64,000 nt of DNA, from assembly GCF_014205165.1 (NCBI RefSeq), contig NZ_JACHMZ010000001.1, forward strand, positions 1,090,001 through 1,154,000, in the 5' to 3' direction. Of this stretch, positions 57,432-64,000 are shown piece by piece. The notes beneath the pieces were generated by a model. It did not search any database, had not been told where the DNA came from, and saw only the letters and a list, made by a program, of their open reading frames with translations. Numbering within the stretch: the first letter of the stretch is position 1; each line of letters opens with the position of its first letter. The position numbers and the translations under genes are program-made. The stretch is from Micromonospora carbonacea. Its GTDB lineage: Bacteria; Actinomycetota; Actinomycetes; Mycobacteriales; Micromonosporaceae.

Positions 57432-58334
57432 TCAGCGGAGCCAGGGGATGCTGCGGTCGAGCAGGCCGCGCTCCTTGAGCTCCTTGCGCAGCGGGATCTC
57501 GTCGTCGATGTACCCGTTCCAGTTGATGCCCCAGTAGTTGGCGGTGTGGGTGCCCTCGCCGCAGAGCTGGCGCTGCACCGGCGTGCGGTTGGCCCACCAC
57601 TCGCCGTCGGCGTCGATGTGCAGCTCGTCCAGCGGGCGGATCCACCGGTAGGTGTAGCCGACGAAGAGCATCTTGCGGGTGATGTTCGACAGGTTCGTCG
57701 ACCGGGAGTGCCACTGGCGGCGGTCGAAGATGAACGCGTCGCCCGGGTTCGCGGTGATCTCCACCGTGCCCTCCGGGTCCGGGTTGTGCACCGTCAGGTC
57801 CGCCGGGCGGGGCAGCGAGTTCCACAGGTGGCTGCCCGGGATCACCTTGGTCGCGCCGCGGCCGGTCTCCGACAGGTCGGAGAGCACGTACGCCACCTTC
57901 AGCGAGAACATCGGCCGGGGCAGGTTCGGGTCCATCGTCTCCGGGTCGGAGTTCTGCCGGTAGCCGTCCTGGTGCCACCCCCAGTACGGCTTCTCCGGCT
58001 CCAGCGCCGGCGGGGTGACGTCGAGGTGGTTGTGGTGGGTGTAGATGTTCCACCCGGCCAGGCCCCACATGTACGGGAAGGCGATCGGGTGGGTCAGCAG
58101 CTGGCCGAAGAGCTCGTCGCGCTCCAGGAAGCCCAGCAGGTGCAGGGTGCCGTCCTTGGTGGTGTTGCCCTTGGCCTTCTCCTCCGCGTACACGCGGTCG
58201 ACGGCCTCCTCCAGGGCGGCCCGGTGGTCCTCCGTCAGCACGTTCCGCAGCAGGAGGAAGCCCTGCTCGTGGAACTCCTTGCGGTCGGTGTCGCTGATCG
58301 GTTCGTAGCCGGTCCGGCCGTCGTAATCGAACAC
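57432..58334 (-). CDS. phytanoyl-CoA dioxygenase (PhyH) family protein
   Basis: 300 aa Fe(II)/2-oxoglutarate oxygenase. The iron ligands are H121, D123 (WHQDGY) and H209 (RQWHSRS); R220 (NITRKM) should bind 2-oxoglutarate. The jelly-roll strands SLKVAYVLSDLSETGRGATK and VIPGSHLW are intact. Members hydroxylate lipids, ectoine or natural-product intermediates; the substrate is unknown and no pathway genes adjoin. GTG 58334 is chosen because GGGGAGGGG lies nine bases upstream; a longer frame from GTG 58376 would include that site in the coding region. Confidence 0.88.
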   Translation of the reverse strand: MFDYDGRTGYEPISDTDRKEFHEQGFLLLRNVLTEDHRAALEEAVDRVYAEEKAKGNTTKDGTLHLLGFLERDELFGQLLTHPIAFPYMWGLAGWNIYTHHNHLDVTPPALEPEKPYWGWHQDGYRQNSDPETMDPNLPRPMFSLKVAYVLSDLSETGRGATKVIPGSHLWNSLPRPADLTVHNPDPEGTVEITANPGDAFIFDRRQWHSRSTNLSNITRKMLFVGYTYRWIRPLDELHIDADGEWWANRTPVQRQLCGEGTHTANYWGINWNGYIDDEIPLRKELKERGLLDRSIPWLR

Positions 58335-58556
58335 CGCGTAGTACCCCTCCCCATGAGGTGAAACCATTTCTGGCACAGGACGCCGATGCTACTGCGCCCC
58401 TTCGGGGGGGTGCGGAGCGCGCCCGACGGTGTGGGGGAGTGCTCGGACCGTTGGCACCCGCTTGGGTGCGGAGAGTGAGAATGGGTGTTTGTTCGGCGGC
58501 TTTCGCCGGATATGGAGGATTGTGCGGTAACCGTCGGTGTGGAGAATCGCGACCGC

Positions 58557-59420
58557 TCAGGCGTCGGCGAAGACCTCGGCGAGCACCTCGCCGTCGTTCG
58601 CCGTCGCGTCGCCCACCCGGCCCCAGGTGCCGGCCTTCGCGGTCCACTCCAGGCCGGCGAAGCGCACCCGCTTCACCCCGTGGTCGGAGGCGTGCGAGAC
58701 CAGCCAGTGCGCGTACCGCCAGCCGTCGCGCCGGTCGTCGGCCGGCACCGCGACGCCGGTCAGCTCGGCCGGGGACGCCGCCTCCGGCAGCCCCCAGTCC
58801 AGGCGTAGGCCCCGGGTCAGCGCGGCGGTGGCGGCCGCGCCCCGCATCACCGGCGTCGCGCCGACCGTGCAGGCCACCGCGCCGGTCGCCTCGCCGAGCA
58901 GCGCCCGCGTCAGCACCTCCGACTCGTCCGCCCACTTCTGGTACGCCTCGGGGAACGCCGAGCGCTGCACCTTCTGCGCGGCGTCGGTGACCCGCATCTT
59001 CTCCCAGCCGCGTACCCGCTTGAGCGCGGCGTAGAACTTCCGGGTCGCGTACCGGGGGTCGGCGATCTGCGCCTCGGTGCCCCAGCCCTGGCTCGGCCGC
59101 TGCTGGAACAGGCCCAGCGAGTCCCGGTCGCCGCCGGAGAGGTTGCGCAGCCCGGACTCCTGGTAGGCCGTCGCGAGGGCGACCACCACGGCCCGCTCGG
59201 GCATCTTCCGCTGGACGCCGATGGCGGCGATCGTGGCGGCGTTGGCCATCTGGTCGGCGTCCAGGCGCACCTGGCCGTCGGCCTGCACCGTGCAGGTGCG
59301 GCTGGTCAGGGACAGCGGCAGGCGTAGCTGCCCGCCGGCCTGCCGGACGACGAGCCAGATCCCCACCACGGCGATCACGGCGACGACGACACCGGTCGCG
59401 ACGACTGCCCGACTTCGCAC
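58557..59420 (-). CDS. membrane-anchored lysozyme-fold (transglycosylase-like) protein
   Basis: 287 aa. An N-terminal anchor (VVVAVIAVVGIWLVVRQ) is followed by an extracellular domain with ATAYQESGLRNLSGGDRDSL and GLFQQRPSQGWG, the catalytic Glu and Gly-Leu-Phe-Gln pattern of the lysozyme/soluble transglycosylase fold. Cys in SRTCTVQ and GAVACTVG may bridge. The C-terminal ~90 residues (WRYAHWLVSHASDHGVKRVR) form a second small domain. Likely peptidoglycan remodelling or a relative that lost activity. GTG 59420 has AGGGGG in front. 58335-58556 upstream of the oxygenase holds no gene. Confidence 0.8.
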   Translation of the reverse strand: MRSRAVVATGVVVAVIAVVGIWLVVRQAGGQLRLPLSLTSRTCTVQADGQVRLDADQMANAATIAAIGVQRKMPERAVVVALATAYQESGLRNLSGGDRDSLGLFQQRPSQGWGTEAQIADPRYATRKFYAALKRVRGWEKMRVTDAAQKVQRSAFPEAYQKWADESEVLTRALLGEATGAVACTVGATPVMRGAAATAALTRGLRLDWGLPEAASPAELTGVAVPADDRRDGWRYAHWLVSHASDHGVKRVRFAGLEWTAKAGTWGRVGDATANDGEVLAEVFADA

Positions 59421-59618
59421 CCGCACCCCCTGTTCGACGGCGTTCGCCAAGAGTACGTCCCCGCCGCCGCCGTCCGACCCGTCCGACCGGTTCGCTCCGT
59501 TCCGTGGCGGGTCGGCCGCGATGCGTGTCCGCCTTCCCGGTGCCCCGGCCCGGAAACCGCAGCCGGCCCAGGAGCCGATCTGCCGGCCCGGGAGCGGAGC
59601 CGGCCGGCCCGGGGCCGG

Positions 59619-60401
59619 TCAGTCCGTCGGCACCCAGCTCGCGTCGCGCTTCTCGCGGAACGCGAGCACCCCCTCGCGCCCCTCGTCGGAGAGGAAGAAC
59701 CCGGTCGACAGGGCGGCCAGCTCGGAGACCCCGGCCCGCAGGTCGGCCGCCGGGGGGCGGCGCAGCAGCGCCTTCGCCCCGGCCAGCGCGTTCGGCGCGC
59801 CCCGCACCAGCGAGGCGCAGGCCCGCGCCACCGCCGCGTCCAGCGCGTCCGCCGGCACCGCCGAGGTGACCAGCCCGATCTCGGCGGCCCGCCGCCCGTC
59901 GAAGGTGTCGCCGGTGAGGTACAGCTCGGCGGCGGCCCGGGGCGTCAGCCGGGGCAGCACGGTCGCCGAGATCACCGCCGGGATCACCCCGATCCGCACC
60001 TCGGTGAACGCGAACGTCGCCTCCTGCGCGCAGATCGCCAGGTCGGCCGCCGCGATCAGGCCCAGCCCGCCGGCCCGCGCCGGCCCGGCCACCCGGGCCA
60101 CCACCGGCTTCGGGCACTCCCAGACCGCCGCGAGCACGTCGCCGAGCATCCCGGCCGGGACCGTGCCGCTGGCGTACGCGGCGGCGGTCTCCTTCAGGTC
60201 CGCGCCGGAGCAGAAGACGGGGCCGGCGTGGTCGAGCACCACCACCCGGACCGTGTCGTCGGCCACGGCGGCGGCCAGCCCGGCCAGCAGCTCGGTCATC
60301 AGCGGCGTGGAGAGCGCGTTGCGGTTGTGCGGGCTGTCCAGGGTGAGGGTGGTCACCCCACGGGCCGTGGCGACCCGCACGAGCGCGGCGGTGGAGGTCA
60401 T
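59619..60401 (-). CDS. enoyl-CoA hydratase/isomerase family protein
   Basis: 260 aa crotonase fold. The oxyanion-hole blocks are HNRNALSTPL and FCSGADLKE, then GPARAGGLGLIAAADLAICA. The Glu of FAFTEVRIGVIPAVIS is in the place of a crotonase catalytic Glu; the second Glu is not obvious, so the exact reaction is open. Similar genes next to hemW are common in actinobacteria. ATG 60401 lies 19 bp from the divergent hemW ATG. Confidence 0.9.
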   Translation of the reverse strand: MTSTAALVRVATARGVTTLTLDSPHNRNALSTPLMTELLAGLAAAVADDTVRVVVLDHAGPVFCSGADLKETAAAYASGTVPAGMLGDVLAAVWECPKPVVARVAGPARAGGLGLIAAADLAICAQEATFAFTEVRIGVIPAVISATVLPRLTPRAAAELYLTGDTFDGRRAAEIGLVTSAVPADALDAAVARACASLVRGAPNALAGAKALLRRPPAADLRAGVSELAALSTGFFLSDEGREGVLAFREKRDASWVPTD

Positions 60402-60420
60402 GCCGGGCACACTAGTGGCC
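60402..60420. promoter_or_regulatory. 19-bp divergent region with overlapping opposed -10 elements
   Basis: On the plus strand CACACT (60408-60413) lies seven bases before the hemW ATG. On the minus strand TAGTGT (60414-60409) lies seven bases before the hydratase ATG. The two overlap by five bases. GCCGGGCA (60402-60409) and TGCCCGGC (60422-60429) form a perfect 8-bp dyad spanning the gap. Confidence 0.45.
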
Positions 60421-61644
60421 ATGCCCGGCGTCCTTCCAGAAGGCGAGCCCGTCCCGGCCGACGGCTCGCTGCCCGCCACCGCGACCCGCGCCGTCGGCGC
60501 GCGCGGCTTCGGCGTGTACGTGCACGTGCCGTTCTGCGCCAGCCGCTGCGGCTACTGCGACTTCAACACCTACACCGCCGACGAGCTGGGCGGCGGGGCG
60601 AGCCGCGAGGGGTACGCCGACACGGTGCTCGCCGAGCTGACGCTGGCCGCCCGGGTGCTCGGCGACGCCCCGCCGCCGAGGGTCGACACCGTGTTCGTCG
60701 GCGGCGGCACGCCCACCCTGCTGCCCGCCGACGACCTGGCCCGCATCCTCGACGGCATCGACGGCGCCTGGGGGCTGGCCGCCGACGCGGAGGTGACCAC
60801 CGAGGCCAACCCCGAGTCGGTGACGCCGGAGTCGCTGAAGACCCTGCGGGCCGCCGGGTACACCCGGATCTCGCTGGGCATGCAGTCGGCCGCGCCGGGG
60901 GTGCTGGCGATCCTCGACCGCCGGCACCGCGCCGGTCGGGCCACCGAGGCCGCCCGGGAGGCCCGCGACGCCGGGTTCGACCACGTCAACCTCGATTTGA
61001 TCTACGGTACGCCGGGGGAGAGCGCCGACGACTTCGCCGCGTCCCTGGCGCAGGTGGTGGCCGCCGGGGTGGACCACGTCAGCGCGTACGCCCTGATCGT
61101 GGAGGACGGCACCCGGCTGGCCGCGCGGATGCGGCGCGGCGAGCTGCCGTACCCCTCCGACGACGTGGCGGCGGACCGCTACCTGGCCGCGGAGTCCGCC
61201 CTCGACGCGGCCGGTTTCTCCTGGTACGAGGTGTCCAACTGGGCCCGCACGCCGGCCGGCCGGTGCCGGCACAACCTGCTCTACTGGAACGGCGGCGACT
61301 GGTGGGGCCTCGGGCCGGGGGCGCACAGCCACGTCGACGGGGTGCGCTGGTGGAACGTCAAGCACCCGGCCGCGTACGCGAAGCGCCTCACGGCGGGGGA
61401 GTCGCCCGGCCTGGCCCGGGAGGTGCTCACGCCCGACGAGGCCCACACGGAGGACGTGATGCTGCGGCTGCGGCTCGCCTCGGGGCTGCCGCTGGCCGTG
61501 CTGGACGACGCGGGCCGCGCCGGGGCCCGGCGGGCGCTAGCCGACGGCCTGCTCGACCCGGCCGGGCACGCGGAGGGCCGGGCGGTGCTCACGCTGCGCG
61601 GCCGGCTGCTGGCCGACGCGGTCGTGCGCGACCTGCTGCCCTGA
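60421..61644 (+). CDS. hemW: radical SAM heme chaperone HemW
   Basis: 407 aa. The radical SAM cluster motif is C39-ASR-C43-GY-C46, followed by DFNTY, which is typical of HemW/HemN. FVGGGTPTLLP, EVTTEANPESVTPESL and LIYGTPGES follow, and the HemW C-terminal domain (NLLYWNGGDWWGLGPGAHSH) is complete. HemW-type proteins bind haem and insert it into enzymes; they lack true coproporphyrinogen oxidase activity. The hemW-hrcA-dnaJ order is typical of Gram-positive bacteria. Confidence 0.95.
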   Translation: MPGVLPEGEPVPADGSLPATATRAVGARGFGVYVHVPFCASRCGYCDFNTYTADELGGGASREGYADTVLAELTLAARVLGDAPPPRVDTVFVGGGTPTLLPADDLARILDGIDGAWGLAADAEVTTEANPESVTPESLKTLRAAGYTRISLGMQSAAPGVLAILDRRHRAGRATEAAREARDAGFDHVNLDLIYGTPGESADDFAASLAQVVAAGVDHVSAYALIVEDGTRLAARMRRGELPYPSDDVAADRYLAAESALDAAGFSWYEVSNWARTPAGRCRHNLLYWNGGDWWGLGPGAHSHVDGVRWWNVKHPAAYAKRLTAGESPGLAREVLTPDEAHTEDVMLRLRLASGLPLAVLDDAGRAGARRALADGLLDPAGHAEGRAVLTLRGRLLADAVVRDLLP

Positions 61645-61686
61645 CGGGGGTGGCCCCGACCGGCCGGGGGAGCGGCCGGTCGAGGG

Positions 61687-62310
61687 TCACTTGATCAGGT
61701 TGACGGTCATCGGGTAGCGGTAGGGGCTGCCCTCGTTCGCCTTGATGCCGGCGACGATGCCGAAGATGATGCCCACGATCATCGCGCCGAACCCGATCAG
61801 GAGCCCCACCAGGATGCAGGTGAGGATCCAGCCGATCAGGGCGATGACCGACCAGAGGAGCTGGAAGTTCAGCGCCGCCACCGCGTGTGCGCGGACCGTC
61901 GGCGACTGGTTGCCCCGGGCGAGCAGGGCGATCAGCGGCGCGAGCCAGCCGAGCACGCCGCCGCCGAGGAACATCCCCGCCGCGCCGCCGAAGTGGGCCA
62001 CCAGGACCCAGGTCTTGTCCTCGTTGTTGGCGTAGCCGCCGGAGGGCGGGCCGTACGCGCCGCCGGTCGGGTAGCCGCCACCGGGCGGGGGGAAGCCGCC
62101 CGCCCCGGGCGGCGGGTAGCCGGCCGACGGCGGCTGGTCGCCGGTGGGCGGCGGATAGCCACCGGGCGGGGGATAGCCGCCCGCCCCGGGCGCGCCGGAC
62201 AGTGGTGCGGTGGGCTCGTGCCCCGGCGAGCCGTACGGTGCCGACGGGTTCGGCTCCGGCGGGTAGCCGCCGGGGTCGCCCGATCCGGGAGGGCGAGGTG
62301 GTTCAGTCAT
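61687..62310 (-). CDS. DUF4870 membrane protein with GYPPP-repeat N-terminus
   Basis: 207 aa. Residues 1-~95 are Pro/Gly-rich with GGYPPP-type repeats, a common cytosolic, phase-separating-like linker. The DUF4870 domain (KTWVLVAHFGGAAGMFLGGG; RAHAVAALNFQLLWSVIALI; LVGLLIGFGAMIVGIIFGIV) follows with three to four helices. Function unknown. It converges with hemW, 42 bp apart. Confidence 0.88.
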   Translation of the reverse strand: MTEPPRPPGSGDPGGYPPEPNPSAPYGSPGHEPTAPLSGAPGAGGYPPPGGYPPPTGDQPPSAGYPPPGAGGFPPPGGGYPTGGAYGPPSGGYANNEDKTWVLVAHFGGAAGMFLGGGVLGWLAPLIALLARGNQSPTVRAHAVAALNFQLLWSVIALIGWILTCILVGLLIGFGAMIVGIIFGIVAGIKANEGSPYRYPMTVNLIK

Positions 62311-62503
62311 GCACGTCACGGTAGGGGTTGCGGGCAAGTCGGCACCAGTGCGACACCAGCTCGGCGGGGCGGATCTTCGGCCCGCGTGCGCAGGTGACGG
62401 CCCGCGCCGGGCGGCCGTCGACCGGCCGGCACGCGCCCGCGCGGCGGCCACCGCACCCACGGTCCGTCGTTGATCTTACCCAGGACGGGGCAGCCGACGT
62501 AGA

Positions 62504-62530
62504 CTGGCACTCGTTACAGTCGAGTGCCAG
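62504..62530 (+). promoter_or_regulatory. CIRCE operator (HrcA binding site)
   Basis: CTGGCACTC, nine bases (GTTACAGTC), GAGTGCCAG: a perfect dyad matching CIRCE (xxxGCACTC-N9-GAGTGCxxx). It lies 78 bp before the hrcA GTG. TTACCC (62477-62482) and TAGACT (62500-62505) with 17 bp between are candidate promoter boxes, the -10 overlapping the operator. HrcA would repress its own operon until heat or misfolded protein releases it. Confidence 0.92.
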
Positions 62531-62607
62531 GCGTCGACGCACCGGCGGAGCGCCGACCTGCGGTGCCGCCGCGCCGCCGGGCCCGACGTGCGACAGGAGG
62601 TGGCAGG

Positions 62608-63630
62608 GTGGGTCTGGACGACCGCAAGCTCGCCGTGCTCCGCGCGATCGTCGAGGACTACGTCGCCACCCAGGAGCCGGTCGGCAGCAAGGCGCTGGTC
62701 GAGCGGCACCAGCTCGGCGTCTCCCCCGCGACGGTCCGCAACGACATGGCGGTGCTGGAGGAGGAGGGCTACATCCGGCAGCCGCACACCAGCGCCGGCC
62801 GGGTCCCCACCGACCGGGGCTACCGCCTCTTCGTCGACCGGCTGTCCCGGGTCAAGCCGCTCAGCCCGGCCGAGCGCCGGGCGATCGAGCGCTTCCTGGT
62901 CGGCGCGGTCGACCTCGACGACGTGGTGCACCGCACGGTGCGGCTGCTGGCGCAGCTCACCCGGCAGGTCGCCGTGGTGCAGTATCCCTCGCTGGCCCGC
63001 TCGTCGGTGCGGCACCTGGAGCTGGTGCCGATCTCCACCACCCGGCTGATGCTGGTGATGATCGCCGACACGGGCCGGGTCGAGCAGCGGCTGGTCGAGC
63101 TGCCCGCGCCGGTGAGCGCCGACGACGTCACCGACCTGCGTCGGCTGGTCAACGAGAAGCTCGTCGGCAGCCGGCTGTCGGAGACCCCGCCGCTGGTGCA
63201 GGCGCTGGTCGAGGAGTCGACCCCGCACCTGCGCGGCACCATGACCACGCTCTCCACCGTCCTGCTGGAGACGCTGGTCGAGCGGCACGAGGAGCGCATC
63301 GCGCTGGCCGGCACCGCCAACCTGACCCGGGGCGGCCTGCTCGACTTCCAGGGGTCCCTGCGGCCCATCCTGGAGGCGCTGGAGGAGGAGGTGGTGATGC
63401 TCAAGCTCATCGGCGAGGCCGAGTCGACCACCACCCGCGTGCTGATCGGCGACGAGAACGAGATCGACAACCTGCGGGCCGCCTCGGTGGTGAGCACCGG
63501 CTACGGCCCGGGGGCGACCGCGCTCGGCGGACTGGGCGTGGTCGGGCCCACCCGGATGGACTACCCCGGCACCATCGCCACGGTGCGGGCCGTGGCACGC
63601 TACGTGGGCGAGCTGCTGGCCCAGAACTGA
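62608..63630 (+). CDS. hrcA: heat-inducible transcription repressor HrcA
   Basis: 340 aa. The N-terminal winged helix ([40 protein letters not shown]) binds CIRCE. The long C-terminal GAF-like domain ([40 protein letters not shown]) dimerises and senses GroEL. GTG 62608 has AGGAGG seven bases upstream, and the operator is in the leader. dnaJ follows 73 bp later, presumably in the same operon. Confidence 0.96.
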   Translation: MGLDDRKLAVLRAIVEDYVATQEPVGSKALVERHQLGVSPATVRNDMAVLEEEGYIRQPHTSAGRVPTDRGYRLFVDRLSRVKPLSPAERRAIERFLVGAVDLDDVVHRTVRLLAQLTRQVAVVQYPSLARSSVRHLELVPISTTRLMLVMIADTGRVEQRLVELPAPVSADDVTDLRRLVNEKLVGSRLSETPPLVQALVEESTPHLRGTMTTLSTVLLETLVERHEERIALAGTANLTRGGLLDFQGSLRPILEALEEEVVMLKLIGEAESTTTRVLIGDENEIDNLRAASVVSTGYGPGATALGGLGVVGPTRMDYPGTIATVRAVARYVGELLAQN

Positions 63631-63703
63631 CCAGTCAGGGCCGACGGCCGGCTCCGGCCGACGACCGGCGCAACGCGACAAGAACATGAGGACACGGGAC
63701 GCA

Positions 63704-64000
63704 GTGGCCAGGGACTACTACGGCATCCTCGGCGTGAGCCGGGAGGCCTCCGACGACGAGATCAAGCGCGCCTACCGCAAGCTGGCGCGGCAGTTCCACC
63801 CGGACGTCAATCCGGACCCGGAGGCACAGGAGAAGTTCAAGGACATCAACGCCGCGTACGAGGTCCTCTCGGACGACCGGAAACGGCAGATCGTCGACCT
63901 CGGCGGCGACCCCCTCGCCCCCGGCGGCGGTGGCATGGGCGGCCCGGGCGGGCCCGGCGGGGCCGGCCCGTTCGTCGGCTTCCAGGACATCATGGACGCC
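63704..64000 (+). CDS. dnaJ: chaperone DnaJ (partial, runs off the window)
   Basis: First 99 codons only. The J domain is complete: [20 protein letters not shown], the HPD motif in FHPDVNPD, and [21 protein letters not shown] Gly-rich region begins ([13 protein letters not shown]). It stimulates DnaK ATPase. Gene placement after hrcA marks it as the HrcA-linked DnaJ (DnaJ2 type in actinobacteria). GTG 63704 gives the usual MARDYYG start; ATG 63686 in frame is possible. Confidence 0.95.
   Translation, partial: MARDYYGILGVSREASDDEIKRAYRKLARQFHPDVNPDPEAQEKFKDINAAYEVLSDDRKRQIVDLGGDPLAPGGGGMGGPGGPGGAGPFVGFQDIMDA

Overview
This is chromosomal DNA from a high-GC actinobacterium. The G+C content, the many GTG starts, the tightly overlapping operons and the gene order (valS-folC-DUF4233, T-box-ileS, rplU-rpmA-obg, nadD-rsfS-phosphatase, comEA-comEC-holA, hrcA-dnaJ) point to the Micromonosporaceae, most likely Micromonospora or a close relative. 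The taxonomic call is inference. The window is almost entirely core genome; I see no prophage, transposase, CRISPR array or tRNA gene.

Layout. 1-2190: the 3' part of 23S rRNA, 5S rRNA and a terminator. 2259-9498: a membrane-anchored unknown, valS-folC-DUF4233, a membrane/VOC fusion and ndk. 9562-12791: an ECF41-type sigma factor with its AhpD-like partner, then a Tat-exported PhoD phosphatase. 12901-17314: a T-box leader with ileS, then an acyltransferase. 17449-24429: an iron-sulfur photolyase, a giant proline-rich paralogue of the first unknown, and two radical-SAM-linked genes. 24568-31463: RNase E/G, a lipoprotein, rplU-rpmA-obg and a GNAT enzyme. 31500-36458: DUF4383, a three-gene envelope cluster, a CYP152-type P450 and small unknowns. 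36526-42053: pepN, nadD-rsfS-phosphatase and degV. 42337-48288: DNA-uptake genes comEA-comEC, holA and rpsT. 48557-53192: an APH-like kinase, DUF4240, lepA and a tandem pair of GlsB stress proteins. 53406-56523: a sugar ABC importer without its own ATPase. 56649-64000: MOSC, PhyH-like oxygenase, lysozyme-fold protein, enoyl-CoA hydratase, hemW, DUF4870, CIRCE-hrcA and the start of dnaJ.

How it works together. The main themes are translation and its control (rRNA, two aminoacyl-tRNA synthetases, three ribosomal proteins, Obg, RsfS, LepA, RNase E/G) and stress or envelope functions (ECF41, two GlsB genes with matching SigB/SigF-type promoters, the DUF3618/holin-like cluster, HrcA/DnaJ). Six genes have a -10 hexamer exactly six bases before the start codon, which is the signature of leaderless transcripts.

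Most notable observations. (1) Five copies of a ~50-bp palindromic element lie in this window. Each sits 5-9 bases after a stop codon and always has the same polarity relative to that gene, so it looks like a mobile or amplified 3'-UTR module. (2) Two unlinked genes share an unrecognised extracellular domain with the fingerprint C-x12-C-x3-DHGS. (3) A radical-SAM-associated gene has no ATG/GTG/TTG where its ribosome-binding site points, only ATC. (4) Two GlsB genes were duplicated together with their stress promoter, and the T-run of an upstream hairpin doubles as the -35 box. (5) The hemW/enoyl-CoA hydratase pair is separated by 19 bp that hold two overlapping, opposing -10 elements.
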